Position numbers and translations under genes: made by a program. From a virus, in IMG/VR virus record IMGVR_UViG_3300046507_000245, positions 1 to 54,697 of that record: 54,697 nt of DNA; one strand, given 5' to 3'. A model generated the notes under the pieces. That model had not been told where the DNA came from, did no database searches, and was given only the letters and a program-made list of their open reading frames with translations. Shown one piece after another: positions 1 through 7,102 of the stretch; position 1 is the first letter of the stretch, and each line of letters opens with the position of its first letter.

Positions 1-322
1 GGTGCTGGACGATGAGCGGGCGGCGATCCGGAAAGCGGCGTTAAAAGACGCTGAAAACCTCGCGCGGCTTTTCGACCTTGGAACTCCAGACGGACATGCG
101 ATTGCAGATGATATTCGGAAGCTCGCGGACGCTGAGCGCACAGTCGCGCAACCAGTGGAGCAGACGCGGGCGCTGATCGTCGAAGAATGCGCGCGTTTCG
201 TGGAGCGCGGCTCGTTCCTGCACCCCGAAGCACCGCCCGCCAAGTTCGCCAAGGAATGCGCGGTCGCAATGCGGTCGCAACTTCTGACCGCCGCGCGTCC
301 GGCAAGCGGAGAGACAGAATGA
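1..322 (+). CDS. 3' part of a hypothetical early protein split by the window ends
   Basis: Positions 2-322 encode 106 residues. The frame is open to the first base: the last two bases of the window plus base 1 form a Gly codon, joining it in frame to the gene starting at 54462, for a protein of about 185 residues. No catalytic motif is visible. It contains the linker AQPVEQTRAL, also found in the 40215-41126 protein, and its last residues (LLTAARPASGETE) recur almost unchanged at the end of the next gene. It lies at the promoter-distal end of the rightward early operon and overlaps the next gene by four bases (ATGA). Function unknown. Confidence 0.8.
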   Translation, partial: VLDDERAAIRKAALKDAENLARLFDLGTPDGHAIADDIRKLADAERTVAQPVEQTRALIVEECARFVERGSFLHPEAPPAKFAKECAVAMRSQLLTAARPASGETE

Positions 323-840
323 CTGACCTGATCCAACGCCTACGCCGATGGGCCAATTTCGGTTACGGGTTCAACGCATCGAAATGCATGCACGAGGCTT
401 GCGCCGCCCTCGAAGCGTCTGACGCCGCCATGAGCCAAGCGAATGCCGCCCTCGAAGCCGCGAACGCGCGCATTGCCGATCTCGAAGCGCAACTGGTCAA
501 GGCAAACGACGCATGGTTGAGACTGTCGCAGGCCAAGGAGCCCGAATGCCAAGCATGCGGAGACGGCATCACGGCGCACGATCCCGGCGTGTGTGGCAAC
601 TGCTTCGCTATGAAATATCGTGACAAGCAGCCAGCACAGACGGAGCGGGCGCTGACGGATGACTTCGAAAAGGGTTTCCAACGCGTATTCGAAGCGTACA
701 GCAAGCCGCGCGACCAATTCCGCACTGACGAAGCATGGGCGCTGTTTGTCTACGGAAAAGTGATCGACGCACTGACCCCGCTTCAAAAAGTCCGCGCCCT
801 ACTGACCGCCGCCCTTCCCGCAAGCGGAGCCACAGAATGA
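319..840 (+). CDS. hypothetical early protein, coiled coil plus Cys4 motif
   Basis: A 173-residue protein translationally coupled to its neighbours at both ends. Residues about 37-70 are an Ala/Glu-rich likely coiled coil. Cys77, Cys80, Cys92 and Cys95 form a CxxC-x11-CxxC pattern that could bind zinc. The C-terminal half carries a linker (QPAQTERALTD) of the type shared among several proteins of this operon and ends LLTAALPASGATE, close to the end of the preceding gene. This suggests exchange of modules between early genes. The start is set by the ATGA overlap with the preceding gene. No function is recognised. Confidence 0.8.
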   Translation: MTDLIQRLRRWANFGYGFNASKCMHEACAALEASDAAMSQANAALEAANARIADLEAQLVKANDAWLRLSQAKEPECQACGDGITAHDPGVCGNCFAMKYRDKQPAQTERALTDDFEKGFQRVFEAYSKPRDQFRTDEAWALFVYGKVIDALTPLQKVRALLTAALPASGATE

Positions 841-1139
841 GCGATCGAGAACAGTTTGAGGCGCACTGGTGCCGTGATGTTCCGTCGATGTATCGCAACG
901 CGGCACTCGCCGAAGCCAAGGCCAACCGTGACGGAGATCGGTATAAGCGTGATGAGGTTCAATGGGCATGGGAGGCATGGCAAGCATCCCGCCGCGCGGC
1001 GCTGGAGGAATGCTGGGGAGCAGTTCACGGCGAACGCCTGGAAGAGCCTACCGAAACGCATGGCGATATAGCATACGAACGCGCCATCGAAGACTGCGAG
1101 AACGCTATCCGCGCCCTTGCTGGAGCCACAGAGACGTGA
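837..1139 (+). CDS. hypothetical early protein with WEAWQA module
   Basis: A 100-residue protein starting in an ATGA overlap with the preceding gene. Residues 5-50 (FEAHWCRDVPSMYR ... YKRDEVQWAWEAWQA) match a module in the N-terminal part of the 40215-41126 protein, which has FEDHW, DVPEMYR and WSWEAWQAR in the same order. This module type is common in small early proteins of Burkholderia-group phages and has no assigned function that I know. The acidic C-terminal half is unrelated. The two copies in this genome look like paralogous or recombined modules. Confidence 0.8.
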   Translation: MSDREQFEAHWCRDVPSMYRNAALAEAKANRDGDRYKRDEVQWAWEAWQASRRAALEECWGAVHGERLEEPTETHGDIAYERAIEDCENAIRALAGATET

Positions 1140-1192
1140 TCGAAGAAGCACAGCGCGTAATTGACACTACGCGCGCACATTGGGGAATTTGA
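1136..1192 (+). CDS. possible 18-residue coupled peptide
   Basis: A GTG start overlaps the stop of the preceding gene (GTGA), and its TGA overlaps the ATG of the next gene (TGATG), so an 18-codon frame exactly bridges two genes. It may be a real micro-gene, or simply a coupling device that delivers ribosomes to the 1192 start. No domain is recognisable at this length. Confidence 0.3.
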   Translation: MIEEAQRVIDTTRAHWGI

Positions 1193-1692
1193 TGGCCGGC
1201 AACGGAAAGACGAAGCGAAAGTATGACCCGCGCCGGTCGTTATCGGCAGCGCTCCGTGTAGGCGACAGATGGCACGCGCGGCAGCCGCTGAGCGACGCGC
1301 AGATGCGCGACCTCGGGATTGCGTACCACGTCGCGTTCGACCTGATGCGCTCGGGCCGCGGCGATGAAGAAAGCTGGTCGACGCTCGCGTGCATGACGAA
1401 CATCGCGGTCGTGTTTGCTGAGCAGGGAATGGGCGAGGAGCATCTGGCCGCCCTGCTCCGCGCGCTGGAAGGCATTCGACGCGCGAAGGTGCGCGCCGAT
1501 GCGTCAGGGCGATGGGCGTTCGATGGCGATGCCTTGGCAGCTATCGAGCATGGCCTGCGGATTCACGATGCGCAGATGGAGATTGCGACAGTCGGCGAAA
1601 CGCGCGCTGTGCTGGCGGAAGTTGAGCGAAGGATTGGCCGTAAAATCGGATCGGCGCCGCGTGCGGCACAACCGGAGAGGATTGCAGCATGA
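1192..1692 (+). CDS. hypothetical early protein
   Basis: A 166-residue protein with a basic N-terminus (KTKRKYDPRR) followed by an all-helical Ala-rich body that includes a WSTLACMTNIAVVFAEQGMG segment. Proteins of this general look occur beside excisionase and integrase genes in Burkholderia-group phages, but I recall no function. ATG 1192 is preferred over an in-frame TTG at 1180 because it overlaps the preceding stop. The end overlaps the next gene by four bases. Confidence 0.75.
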   Translation: MAGNGKTKRKYDPRRSLSAALRVGDRWHARQPLSDAQMRDLGIAYHVAFDLMRSGRGDEESWSTLACMTNIAVVFAEQGMGEEHLAALLRALEGIRRAKVRADASGRWAFDGDALAAIEHGLRIHDAQMEIATVGETRAVLAEVERRIGRKIGSAPRAAQPERIAA

Positions 1693-1931
1693 CATCGAGA
1701 AACTTCAGGGCAGGCGATCGAGTTACGGTAAAAAATCGGCCTTGGATGAGATCGGAAGTATGCACCGTTCTCGCAACATTGGACGGCGGCATTGTAATGG
1801 CTAAGCTCGATAACCCAAAAGGCGGAATCCGCATCTTTCCATTTATCTACCTTAAGCCGGAAGAAGTTGATCTGGCATTCAACCTTCCGCTGAAGGCCCG
1901 CGAGGTTCCCGATGAAGCAACCAACACCTGA
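1689..1931 (+). CDS. small hypothetical protein, possible SH3-like fold
   Basis: 80 residues, starting in an ATGA overlap. The N-terminal half (FRAGDRVTVKNRPW ... VCTVLATLDGGIVMAKLDNP) has the alternating pattern of a small beta-barrel such as an SH3/KOW-like domain. That is a fold guess from residue pattern only. It sits among other small genes just upstream of the excisionase-like gene. Confidence 0.7.
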   Translation: MTSRNFRAGDRVTVKNRPWMRSEVCTVLATLDGGIVMAKLDNPKGGIRIFPFIYLKPEEVDLAFNLPLKAREVPDEATNT

Positions 1932-2163
1932 ATGCCCGCTGAAGGATCGCTGCGATGCGATCTTTTCAGAGGCGATCGACTCGCGTGTCAGCTATACGCG
2001 CGACCTCGAAGACATAACGCGCTCGCGCGACTACTGGCAAGACCAGGCGTTCAAGGCGCTCAAAGCGCTCGGCGAGATAGCCGCGATGGTCGATCACGAA
2101 GAAGACGGTCTGCCGATGCACGCAAGCGTGCCCGAGGCAGTGAGAAAGGCTCTAGGGGATTGA
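1912..2163 (+). CDS. small hypothetical helical protein
   Basis: 83 residues, overlapping the preceding gene by 20 bases. The N-terminus has two cysteines (CPLKDRC); the rest is charged and probably helical, with a DLEDITRSRDYWQDQAFKAL stretch typical of small phage coiled-coil proteins. The stop lies two bases before the start of the next gene, so the two are probably co-translated. Function unknown. Confidence 0.75.
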   Translation: MKQPTPECPLKDRCDAIFSEAIDSRVSYTRDLEDITRSRDYWQDQAFKALKALGEIAAMVDHEEDGLPMHASVPEAVRKALGD

Positions 2164-2165
2164 GA

Positions 2166-2393
2166 ATGGAAGAACTGTGGACGCACGTTGAACTGGCGAA
2201 ATTCTTAGGCTACAGCCCGACGTCGGTTCAGTCGATGGTGACGAAGAAACCCGGCAGCCTGCCGCCTCGCGTCGCGGGCCTTGGTCGGCCGCGTTGGGTT
2301 CCGTCAGTGGTGATGGATTGGGTAGTGGCGCAGAGCGCGCCGGCGGCGACTGCACAGCGCGGGCGCCCGCGAAGGACGCCCACCGTAGTCTAG
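2166..2393 (+). CDS. excisionase-like helix-turn-helix protein
   Basis: 75 residues. Residues about 5-55 (THVELAKFLGYSPTSVQSMV ... RPRWVPSVVMDWV) have the layout of the AlpA/MerR-type winged helix used by phage excisionases: a helix-turn-helix followed by a wing and W-x-P-S-x-V-x-x-W. The Arg/Pro-rich C-terminal tail could contact DNA. It is the last rightward gene before the convergent integrase. The two stop codons share the bases CTAG at 2390-2393. Position and fold suggest a directionality factor binding the left attP arm. The family call is moderately secure and the role is inferred. Confidence 0.7.
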   Translation: MEELWTHVELAKFLGYSPTSVQSMVTKKPGSLPPRVAGLGRPRWVPSVVMDWVVAQSAPAATAQRGRPRRTPTVV

Positions 2394-3400
2394 CCAAGTT
2401 TGGCGGCCAGATCGGCCGCCTTCGGCTCGTAGTAGATTTGCAACATCTTCAGGGTCTTGTGGCCCGTCACAGCAGACAGTTCTAAAACGTTCGGCAGCAA
2501 CTTCGACATGCGCGTCGCGGCTTCACGGCGCGAATCATGGAAGTGCAGATCATCGAGGCCGACACTCTTTTTCGCCACCCTGAACAGCGTATCGAACGAT
2601 CCAGCGTTGACTGGCACGATGTGATCGTCGGGCCTGCCTGCCGGCAGCATCCCGAGCAGCTCAATGGCGCGCGTCGAAAGCGGCACATCGCGCGGCGAGT
2701 CATTCTTGGTCTGATGCAACCGAATGCATAGCTCGCCGAGGCGCACGTCTCGACGCCGGATGTTCAGGATCTCGCCGCGGCGCATGGCCGTCTCGACTGC
2801 GAACGCAAACGACCAGGCGATCAGGTGCTTGGAGATTTCCGGCGCGCTTTTCATGTCCCAGCCGAGCGCGCCGCAGATCATCTGCACTTCCGCGTTGTCG
2901 ACGCGACGCTTTCGCGGGCGCGCGCTCTTTGGCCGGCGGATCAGGTGGACCGGATTCTCTTTGAGCGGCATGCGCCATTCCTTGATTGCAGTCGTGAACA
3001 CGGCTGAAATAAGGTTGAGCTCGCGATTGACGGACGATGCCGACACCACGCCGAGCCGCTCATCGCGCCAGTCGGCAATGTCCTGCGGGCTGAAGCGTGA
3101 CACCGGCTTCTGGAACACCTTGAAGTTGCGGACCAGCATCTCGAGTCGCATGACTTCCCACCGCTCGCCGCGCTTCAGCGGGCTCACTTCGAGCGCGTAC
3201 CGTGTCAGCATGCGCGCGACGGTCGGTAAGCTGATGGAGTTGTCGTCGGCGACCGAGCCGCCCTCGTTGAGCTTCGCCTCGGTCGCCGTCGCCCAGGTAA
3301 CCGCCTCGGGTTTCGTGTCGAATGATGCGCTGATGGACTTGTGGCCAGCCTTGCGCACGATCGCGCGCCAACTATCGCCCCGTTTCTGGTACGTCGCCAT
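2390..3400 (-). CDS. int: tyrosine-family site-specific integrase
   Basis: 336 residues. It should catalyse recombination between attP at about 3550 and a chromosomal site. An arm-binding-like N-terminus (1-60) and a core-binding helical domain (about 61-150) precede the catalytic domain. The tyrosine-recombinase set is visible: Arg207/208 in ETAMRRGE, Lys232, His288 and Arg291 in HDSRR, His314 in GHKT, and the nucleophile in IYYEP (Tyr323/324). ATG 3400 is chosen over the longer open frame to 3568 because it carries the GGAACCGAAT leader shared with other genes here; the longer form would run through the promoter and att region. A repressor-type operator lies about 80 bases upstream. It converges with the excisionase-like gene. 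Confidence 0.96.
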   Translation of the reverse strand: MATYQKRGDSWRAIVRKAGHKSISASFDTKPEAVTWATATEAKLNEGGSVADDNSISLPTVARMLTRYALEVSPLKRGERWEVMRLEMLVRNFKVFQKPVSRFSPQDIADWRDERLGVVSASSVNRELNLISAVFTTAIKEWRMPLKENPVHLIRRPKSARPRKRRVDNAEVQMICGALGWDMKSAPEISKHLIAWSFAFAVETAMRRGEILNIRRRDVRLGELCIRLHQTKNDSPRDVPLSTRAIELLGMLPAGRPDDHIVPVNAGSFDTLFRVAKKSVGLDDLHFHDSRREAATRMSKLLPNVLELSAVTGHKTLKMLQIYYEPKAADLAAKLG

Positions 3401-3476
3401 ATTCGGTTCCTTGTTTGCGGCGACTCGGCTGCATCTTGGTACAGACCTGGTACAGTCGCCTGTCGAATTAGGCCAA

Positions 3477-3505
3477 ATGATACCATGATAGTACGCGTTT
3501 ATCAC
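3477..3505 (-). promoter_or_regulatory. putative integrase promoter with degenerate operator
   Basis: On the minus strand the -10 candidate TATCAT lies at 3477-3482, overlapping an operator-like element at 3479-3495 (GATAC, seven bases, GTACG on the plus strand; two mismatches to the consensus). No good -35 box is visible, so the promoter is weak or activator-dependent. The predicted transcript would start about 70 bases before the integrase ATG. Confidence 0.4.
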
Positions 3506-3545
3506 GGATTCATCGGGTTTTGCGGCGAACGGATACCAGATTAGC

Positions 3546-3563
3546 GTCCTCTCCTGGGCACCA
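3546..3563 (+). other. attP: attP core, matching a tRNA 3' end
   Basis: GTCCTCTCCTGGGCACCA has the form of a tRNA 3' strand: half of the T-stem, a seven-base acceptor strand pairing with GCCCAGG, and a terminal CCA. Bases upstream do not form the rest of a tRNA. Phages that integrate into tRNA genes carry such a core so that the gene is rebuilt. A 6-base inverted repeat (ACCCTT/AAGGGT, 3567-3585) follows directly. The target is probably a leucine-type tRNA, by inference. The whole 3401-3858 gap holds only this att region, a terminator and promoters. Confidence 0.7.
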
Positions 3564-3649
3564 AGCACCCTTATCTATCAAGGGTTTGCGCGTGATTGGT
3601 ACAAAATCGGTACAGTAGCATCAGAATTTCGGTTTCATCGCACCAATTA

Positions 3650-3673
3650 AACCGGCCCAGAGCCGGTTTTTTT
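3650..3673 (+). terminator. rho-independent terminator
   Basis: A seven-base stem (AACCGGC/GCCGGTT) with a five-base loop runs into seven T residues on the plus strand. It lies between the att core and the promoter at 3799. In the integrated state it would stop transcription entering the phage from the host tRNA gene. Confidence 0.8.
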
Positions 3674-3798
3674 GCGTCCAAAATTCCCACTCCGCGACTT
3701 CGCGCCCGCTCGCCATACAGCCGACTGTACCAGCATTGCTCCGCCTGCGGCAACCCTGGCCAAAAAGACAGCGCGAACCAACTGGAACTTAAAAGACC

Positions 3799-3827
3799 TT
3801 GACGGAGCGATACTATGGAAGTATGCT
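3799..3827 (+). promoter_or_regulatory. promoter with embedded operator
   Basis: -35 TTGACG (3799-3804), 17-base spacer, -10 TATGCT (3822-3827). The operator GATAC-TATGGAA-GTATG (3809-3825) fills the spacer and overlaps the -10. This is the same design as at 6603, 11896, 35122 and 51384. It should drive the rightward accessory module from 3859. Confidence 0.7.
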
Positions 3828-3858
3828 TCTGTCATCACGGATAACTTTAGAGGATCGT

Positions 3859-4518
3859 ATGGATGTTCTAGATACCAAGGACATCGCTTGCAAGTCGTGC
3901 TTGTCAATATTTACAAGCAAAAAAATCAACGGCAAATGGCCTGTCTTTTGCACAAATAAATGCAGACTCGCCTCGTATCTAAAACCGCAGTACAAGCCAT
4001 GCGGGTTTTGCCTGGCGACTTTTTTGGCCAAGAAGTCCTCGCACTCCAATAACTTGAAAACTTTTTGCTCGGCGAAGTGCAGGTCAGAATCTCTAAAAAA
4101 AGGTGGCACTGAAATATGCGCTCAGTGCGGAATTGATTATTACCTCAGTTCTTCGAAGAAGAGAGAGTCACAAAGGTCGGACAGGTTTTGTTCTGCGAAA
4201 TGTCGTTTTGCATATTGCACAGGCACAAAGAGTCCAGTGTGGAAAGGCGGCATTTATCAGCTCGAAAACGGGCAGAGGTTTGTGCAGAGAAAAAGGATTG
4301 GATATTCGTCGCATATGGTCGGAACGCACAGGTTGATAGCCGGAGAAGCAATCGGCCGACCATTGATCAGGGGAGAGGTGGTAATCCGCGTAAATAACGA
4401 TAAATCGGACGACAGGCCTGTAAATCTGTTCATATGCAAAACGAACAGCGAATTTTCAAGGCGAAGAAATGGGTCGCTGCCATGGCCTACGGAAAGCAAT
4501 CTTGACACATACAAGTAG
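3859..4518 (+). CDS. zinc-finger protein with degenerate HNH domain
   Basis: 219 residues. Three CxxC...CxxxC modules follow one another (CKSC/CTNKC, CGFC/CSAKC, CAQC/CSAKC) over about residues 10-125, like tandem treble-clef fingers. The C-terminal part (GTHRLIAGEAIGRPL ... VVIRVNNDKSDDRPVNL) is recognisable as an HNH-endonuclease fold, but the usual His-His of the active site is Ile-Arg, so nuclease activity is doubtful. The DNA is clearly more AT-rich than its neighbours, a sign of recent transfer. ATG 3859 is chosen because the in-frame TTG at 3799 lies inside the promoter. Most likely a homing-type element reduced to DNA binding; this is inference. Confidence 0.75.
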   Translation: MDVLDTKDIACKSCLSIFTSKKINGKWPVFCTNKCRLASYLKPQYKPCGFCLATFLAKKSSHSNNLKTFCSAKCRSESLKKGGTEICAQCGIDYYLSSSKKRESQRSDRFCSAKCRFAYCTGTKSPVWKGGIYQLENGQRFVQRKRIGYSSHMVGTHRLIAGEAIGRPLIRGEVVIRVNNDKSDDRPVNLFICKTNSEFSRRRNGSLPWPTESNLDTYK

Positions 4519-4536
4519 GATTCTAAGGAGAGGGAA

Positions 4537-4728
4537 TTGCCTACAGAAGCTCAATCGCCGCTGATGCGGCTGCCAGAGGTAGAGAAGATTGTCTGCCTTA
4601 GCAAGGGTGCAATTTATCGGGCAATGAGTAACGGCGAATTTCCGAAGCCGATAAAAATAACACATCGCGCGGTAGCGTGGAGGCGGGCGGAAATCATGGA
4701 GTGGATCGAATCAAGGGAAAAATCATGA
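4537..4728 (+). CDS. AlpA-family transcriptional regulator
   Basis: 63 residues. The sequence MRLPEVEKIVCLSKGAIYRA, then GEFPKPIKIT and AVAWRRAEIMEWI, is the classic AlpA/phage-regulatory winged-helix layout. A TTG start at 4537 is supported by AAGGAGA eight bases upstream; ATG at 4564 is the alternative. Such proteins act as excisionase-like or transcriptional regulators. Here it lies inside the accessory module close to attP, so it could regulate this module or assist excision. The end overlaps the next ATG by four bases. Confidence 0.85.
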   Translation: MPTEAQSPLMRLPEVEKIVCLSKGAIYRAMSNGEFPKPIKITHRAVAWRRAEIMEWIESREKS

Positions 4729-5153
4729 AGCCAGTCGGTTACGTTGATCAGTTCGGCCTAGATTCCGTAGCGCATGGTGGCTGGTGCGCACTTCGAAAAG
4801 AAGGGAAAATACCTCTATATGCGGAGAGTGTCGGCGCGAAAGAAGCATTCTTCAAGCTTGCAGAACAGGACAAGATTATCGAACAACTACGAAAAGAACT
4901 GGACCACTGTAAATCGAACCCCGATAATCAAGCGGAACGCGCGAGGCTTCCGATTGAGCGGGCTGACCTTCCAATCGAGAGGATTCAGGCCTATGCAAGA
5001 ATCGAGGAACTCAGGAAGGGACTATTCGTTGCCCGCGACGTAATGCGCGTTATGCAAGAATGGGTTAAGTCAAGTGATCCGGCGGCGTTCGATTGGGCGG
5101 AGCGGCAGATACAGTCAGCAAATGACATTTTGAGTCACAAGCCGAAAGGTTGA
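4725..5153 (+). CDS. hypothetical protein with coiled coil
   Basis: 142 residues, coupled by ATGA to the AlpA-like gene. Residues about 45-70 (KLAEQDKIIEQLRKELDHC) form a clear heptad segment, followed by a tandem RLPIERADLPIERI repeat. The N-terminal GGWCALRKEGKIPLYA resembles small phage proteins that precede a coiled coil. No enzymatic motif; function unknown. Base composition is still AT-richer than the late genes. Confidence 0.75.
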   Translation: MKPVGYVDQFGLDSVAHGGWCALRKEGKIPLYAESVGAKEAFFKLAEQDKIIEQLRKELDHCKSNPDNQAERARLPIERADLPIERIQAYARIEELRKGLFVARDVMRVMQEWVKSSDPAAFDWAERQIQSANDILSHKPKG

Positions 5154-5165
5154 AAGGATGTATTT

Positions 5166-5366
5166 ATGATCTGCCGAAAGACAATGCTGCCCTGTCAAAC
5201 CATGAATATGTGCGCCCCATTTGAGGGGTGCAGAGATCCGGTCGTCATCTTCCAGAAGGGGTGGCAGTGCCCTATTTGTCAGAAGGTAATGGCGCCGTGG
5301 GTCAACATGTGCCAGAACCACGATTGCGGGAAATCGTCGATCACACCCCCTAATGCACTATCGTAG
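5166..5366 (+). CDS. small zinc-ribbon protein
   Basis: 66 residues with AAAGGATG as ribosome-binding site. The C-terminal half (WQCPICQKVMAPWVNMCQNHDC) is a CxxC...C...C zinc ribbon of the kind found in many uncharacterised phage proteins. An integrase-type repeat (TGGTACAG, 5368-5375) abuts the stop codon. Function unknown. Confidence 0.7.
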   Translation: MICRKTMLPCQTMNMCAPFEGCRDPVVIFQKGWQCPICQKVMAPWVNMCQNHDCGKSSITPPNALS

Positions 5367-5514
5367 TTGGTACAGGCGCACCGCCAGATTCGCGTGAAAC
5401 GCCCGCCAGTCAAGGCGGACCGCGTGAAATGGCCGGTGCAGTGTGCCGCCATCAGCAGCGTGCGCAGCGATTGCGCGGCACACGATACACTGTGGTTTTA
5501 CGCAGGTAGCGGTC

Positions 5515-5748
5515 ATGGGACTATTCGACGACTCCATCGGTCGACCGTGCAAGCTCTGCGAGCATTGGGGCGGCGACGTCGCGGACGGATCGCATGCTTT
5601 GTGTGTCCATGGCGGCCATCGGCAGGTACAAGCTCAGCCCGAGCGCGGTTGCGTTTATTGGACGCGTGCGATTGGCTCTGATGACGAGCCAGGTACGGCC
5701 AATGCTCACCTCCAGAACGGAGGCCGCCATGACCCAAAGACCCGATGA
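5515..5748 (+). CDS. small cysteine-containing hypothetical protein
   Basis: 77 residues. MGLFDDSIGRPCKLCEHWGG shows a CxxC near the N-terminus, with two further cysteines downstream (ALC, RGC) that could complete a zinc site. It overlaps the next gene by 20 bases. About 150 bases without a gene precede it; they contain no convincing promoter or terminator. Confidence 0.65.
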   Translation: MGLFDDSIGRPCKLCEHWGGDVADGSHALCVHGGHRQVQAQPERGCVYWTRAIGSDDEPGTANAHLQNGGRHDPKTR

Positions 5749-5956
5749 TTCAGACCAGCCGGAAATCGTCCGGGCGCTGCTCGTCGCCCGCTACACGCTC
5801 GTGATTCACGACGGCATGAAGGTGACGAGCGAAGGCGAATCGTGGAAGCTCGACTTCACGGCCCAGCTAGCGACGATTGACGCCGCGCTGCAGAGCGCTG
5901 GAGTGGACACCACCAAGCCAATGATCGCGCCGGTCAAATGGGCGCGCGCCGATTGA
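5729..5956 (+). CDS. small hypothetical protein
   Basis: 75 residues with GGAGGCC before the ATG. It is acidic, with one predicted helix (EIVRALLVARYTLVIHDG) and no recognisable motif. It stops one base before the ligase start, so the two are probably translated together. Confidence 0.65.
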   Translation: MTQRPDDSDQPEIVRALLVARYTLVIHDGMKVTSEGESWKLDFTAQLATIDAALQSAGVDTTKPMIAPVKWARAD

Positions 5957-5957
5957 C

Positions 5958-6584
5958 ATGGATGCGTCCGACCTGATGCTCGCGACGCTGCACAAGCGCC
6001 CGTTCTCGGATCCAGAGTGGTTGTTCGAAATCAAGTACGACGGATTTCGCTGTCTCATACGGAAGGTCGGCGAGCACGTTGACCTGATAAGCCGGAACGG
6101 GAACTTGTTCAACGGATCATTTCCCGAAATCGTTGAGGCGGTCTCGGCTATTCCCGGTGACTTTGCATGGGACGCCGAACTTACCGTCGATGACGCGACC
6201 GGCCGACCGTCATTCGAGCGCCTACAGCGTCGCGCTGTCACGAAGACAGTAAAGAACGTACGGGCGGCGTCGAAGGCTGACCCGGCACGACTCTATGTCT
6301 TCGATGCTCTGTCGATCGGCGGCGTTGATCTGCGCCCGCTGCCGCTTATACAGCGAAAGGCGCGCTTGCGTGACTCGTTTGACGACACGAAAACGATCAT
6401 CTACGCCAGCGGAATCGAGGAAGTCGGAGAGTGGGTATTTGCGAAGGCGGTAAGCCTTGATCTGGAAGGGATGGTCGCCAAGCGGCTTGAGTCGACGTAT
6501 CAGAAGGGCCGCTCGCGAGACTGGCTAAAGATCAAGTACGCCGGATACAGCAGGCCGGCTGCTTTGGGATTCGGAAGGAAGTAG
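5958..6584 (+). CDS. minimal ATP-dependent DNA ligase (adenylation domain only)
   Basis: 208 residues. Nucleotidyltransferase motifs are in order: I KYDGFR with the adenylated Lys26, an acidic WDAEL at 71-75, III YVFDAL at 113-118, IV LEGMVAK at 169-175 and V WLKIK at 189-193. Its closest look is to the ligase domain of LigD-type proteins. The chain ends just after motif V, so the OB-fold domain that normally closes over nicked DNA is absent. It may seal nicks with help from another protein, or be a reduced enzyme. It is the last gene of the 3859-6584 rightward module. Confidence 0.88.
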   Translation: MDASDLMLATLHKRPFSDPEWLFEIKYDGFRCLIRKVGEHVDLISRNGNLFNGSFPEIVEAVSAIPGDFAWDAELTVDDATGRPSFERLQRRAVTKTVKNVRAASKADPARLYVFDALSIGGVDLRPLPLIQRKARLRDSFDDTKTIIYASGIEEVGEWVFAKAVSLDLEGMVAKRLESTYQKGRSRDWLKIKYAGYSRPAALGFGRK

Positions 6585-6602
6585 CCGACGCGGAGAACGT
6601 GC

Positions 6603-6631
6603 TTGCTCGTTCGATACTTTTTTAGTATCTT
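6603..6631 (+). promoter_or_regulatory. promoter with embedded operator
   Basis: -35 TTGCTC (6603-6608), 17-base spacer, -10 TATCTT (6626-6631). A perfect operator GATAC-TTTTTTA-GTATC occupies 6613-6629. It stands 55 bases before the next gene and serves that gene alone. Confidence 0.75.
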
Positions 6632-6685
6632 AGATACCTGACGATGACCTATTACGGCGCTACTTGCGTAGGCTAGGAGGAAGGG

Positions 6686-7051
6686 ATGGACGACAGGGAT
6701 TTGCTGGAGAGTGCGGCGAAGGCGGTGGGGTATAAGCCTCACGGCTGGGATGAGGACATAAACCGCCTTCTCGTGGAAGACGATCAGGGCCCTGGTAGAC
6801 CTTGGAATCCGCTCAGAGACGACGGCGACGCGTTGAGACTGGCAGTGAAGCTCCATATCGACATGGTGTTTCATGTCGGCGACGACGAGCTGACCGTTCA
6901 GGGTATAGCCCCGGCACCCGGCAATCCAGACGAAGGATGGACGTTCACCGAAGGCTGGGGCGACGACAAGGAGGCCGCCACGCGTCGAGCAATCGTACGC
7001 GCTGCTGCTGCGATTGGGAAGAAGGTAGACGCGCCGCAGAATGCGGGCTAG
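6686..7051 (+). CDS. DUF2591-like phage protein
   Basis: 121 residues with a very strong ribosome-binding site (AGGAGGAAGGG) and its own promoter-operator. WNPLRDDGDALRLAVKLHI matches the core signature of the DUF2591 family of small phage proteins, whose function is unknown. A C-terminal KEAATRRAIVRAAAAIG helix follows. It is the last rightward gene before the convergent late block. The private promoter, of the type used across the repressor regulon, suggests early expression. Confidence 0.75.
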   Translation: MDDRDLLESAAKAVGYKPHGWDEDINRLLVEDDQGPGRPWNPLRDDGDALRLAVKLHIDMVFHVGDDELTVQGIAPAPGNPDEGWTFTEGWGDDKEAATRRAIVRAAAAIGKKVDAPQNAG

Positions 7052-7061
7052 AGAGGGGTGC

Positions 7062-7089
7062 GTCCGAAGCGTGTAGCGGTGCTTCGGAC
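7062..7089. terminator. hairpin between convergent genes
   Basis: A nine-base perfect stem (GTCCGAAGC/GCTTCGGAC) with a ten-base loop lies in the 51-base gap between a rightward and a leftward gene. No T run follows on either strand, so it may act as a weak bidirectional terminator. Confidence 0.4.
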
Positions 7090-7102
7090 GGGATAAAGCA
7101 GT

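Larger units (their letters stand above)
3437..3615. repeat. paired arm-type repeats flanking the att core
   Basis: The octamer TGGTACAG or a one-base variant occurs as a pair at 3437 and 3448, and again as a pair at 3597 and 3608. The start-to-start spacing is 11 bases in both pairs, about one helical turn. The pairs lie on either side of the core at 3546-3563. An inverted copy is at 3725-3732, and another direct copy lies just after the gene ending at 5366. This geometry fits integrase arm-type binding sites of a lambda-like attP. Identity as integrase sites is inferred. Confidence 0.6.
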
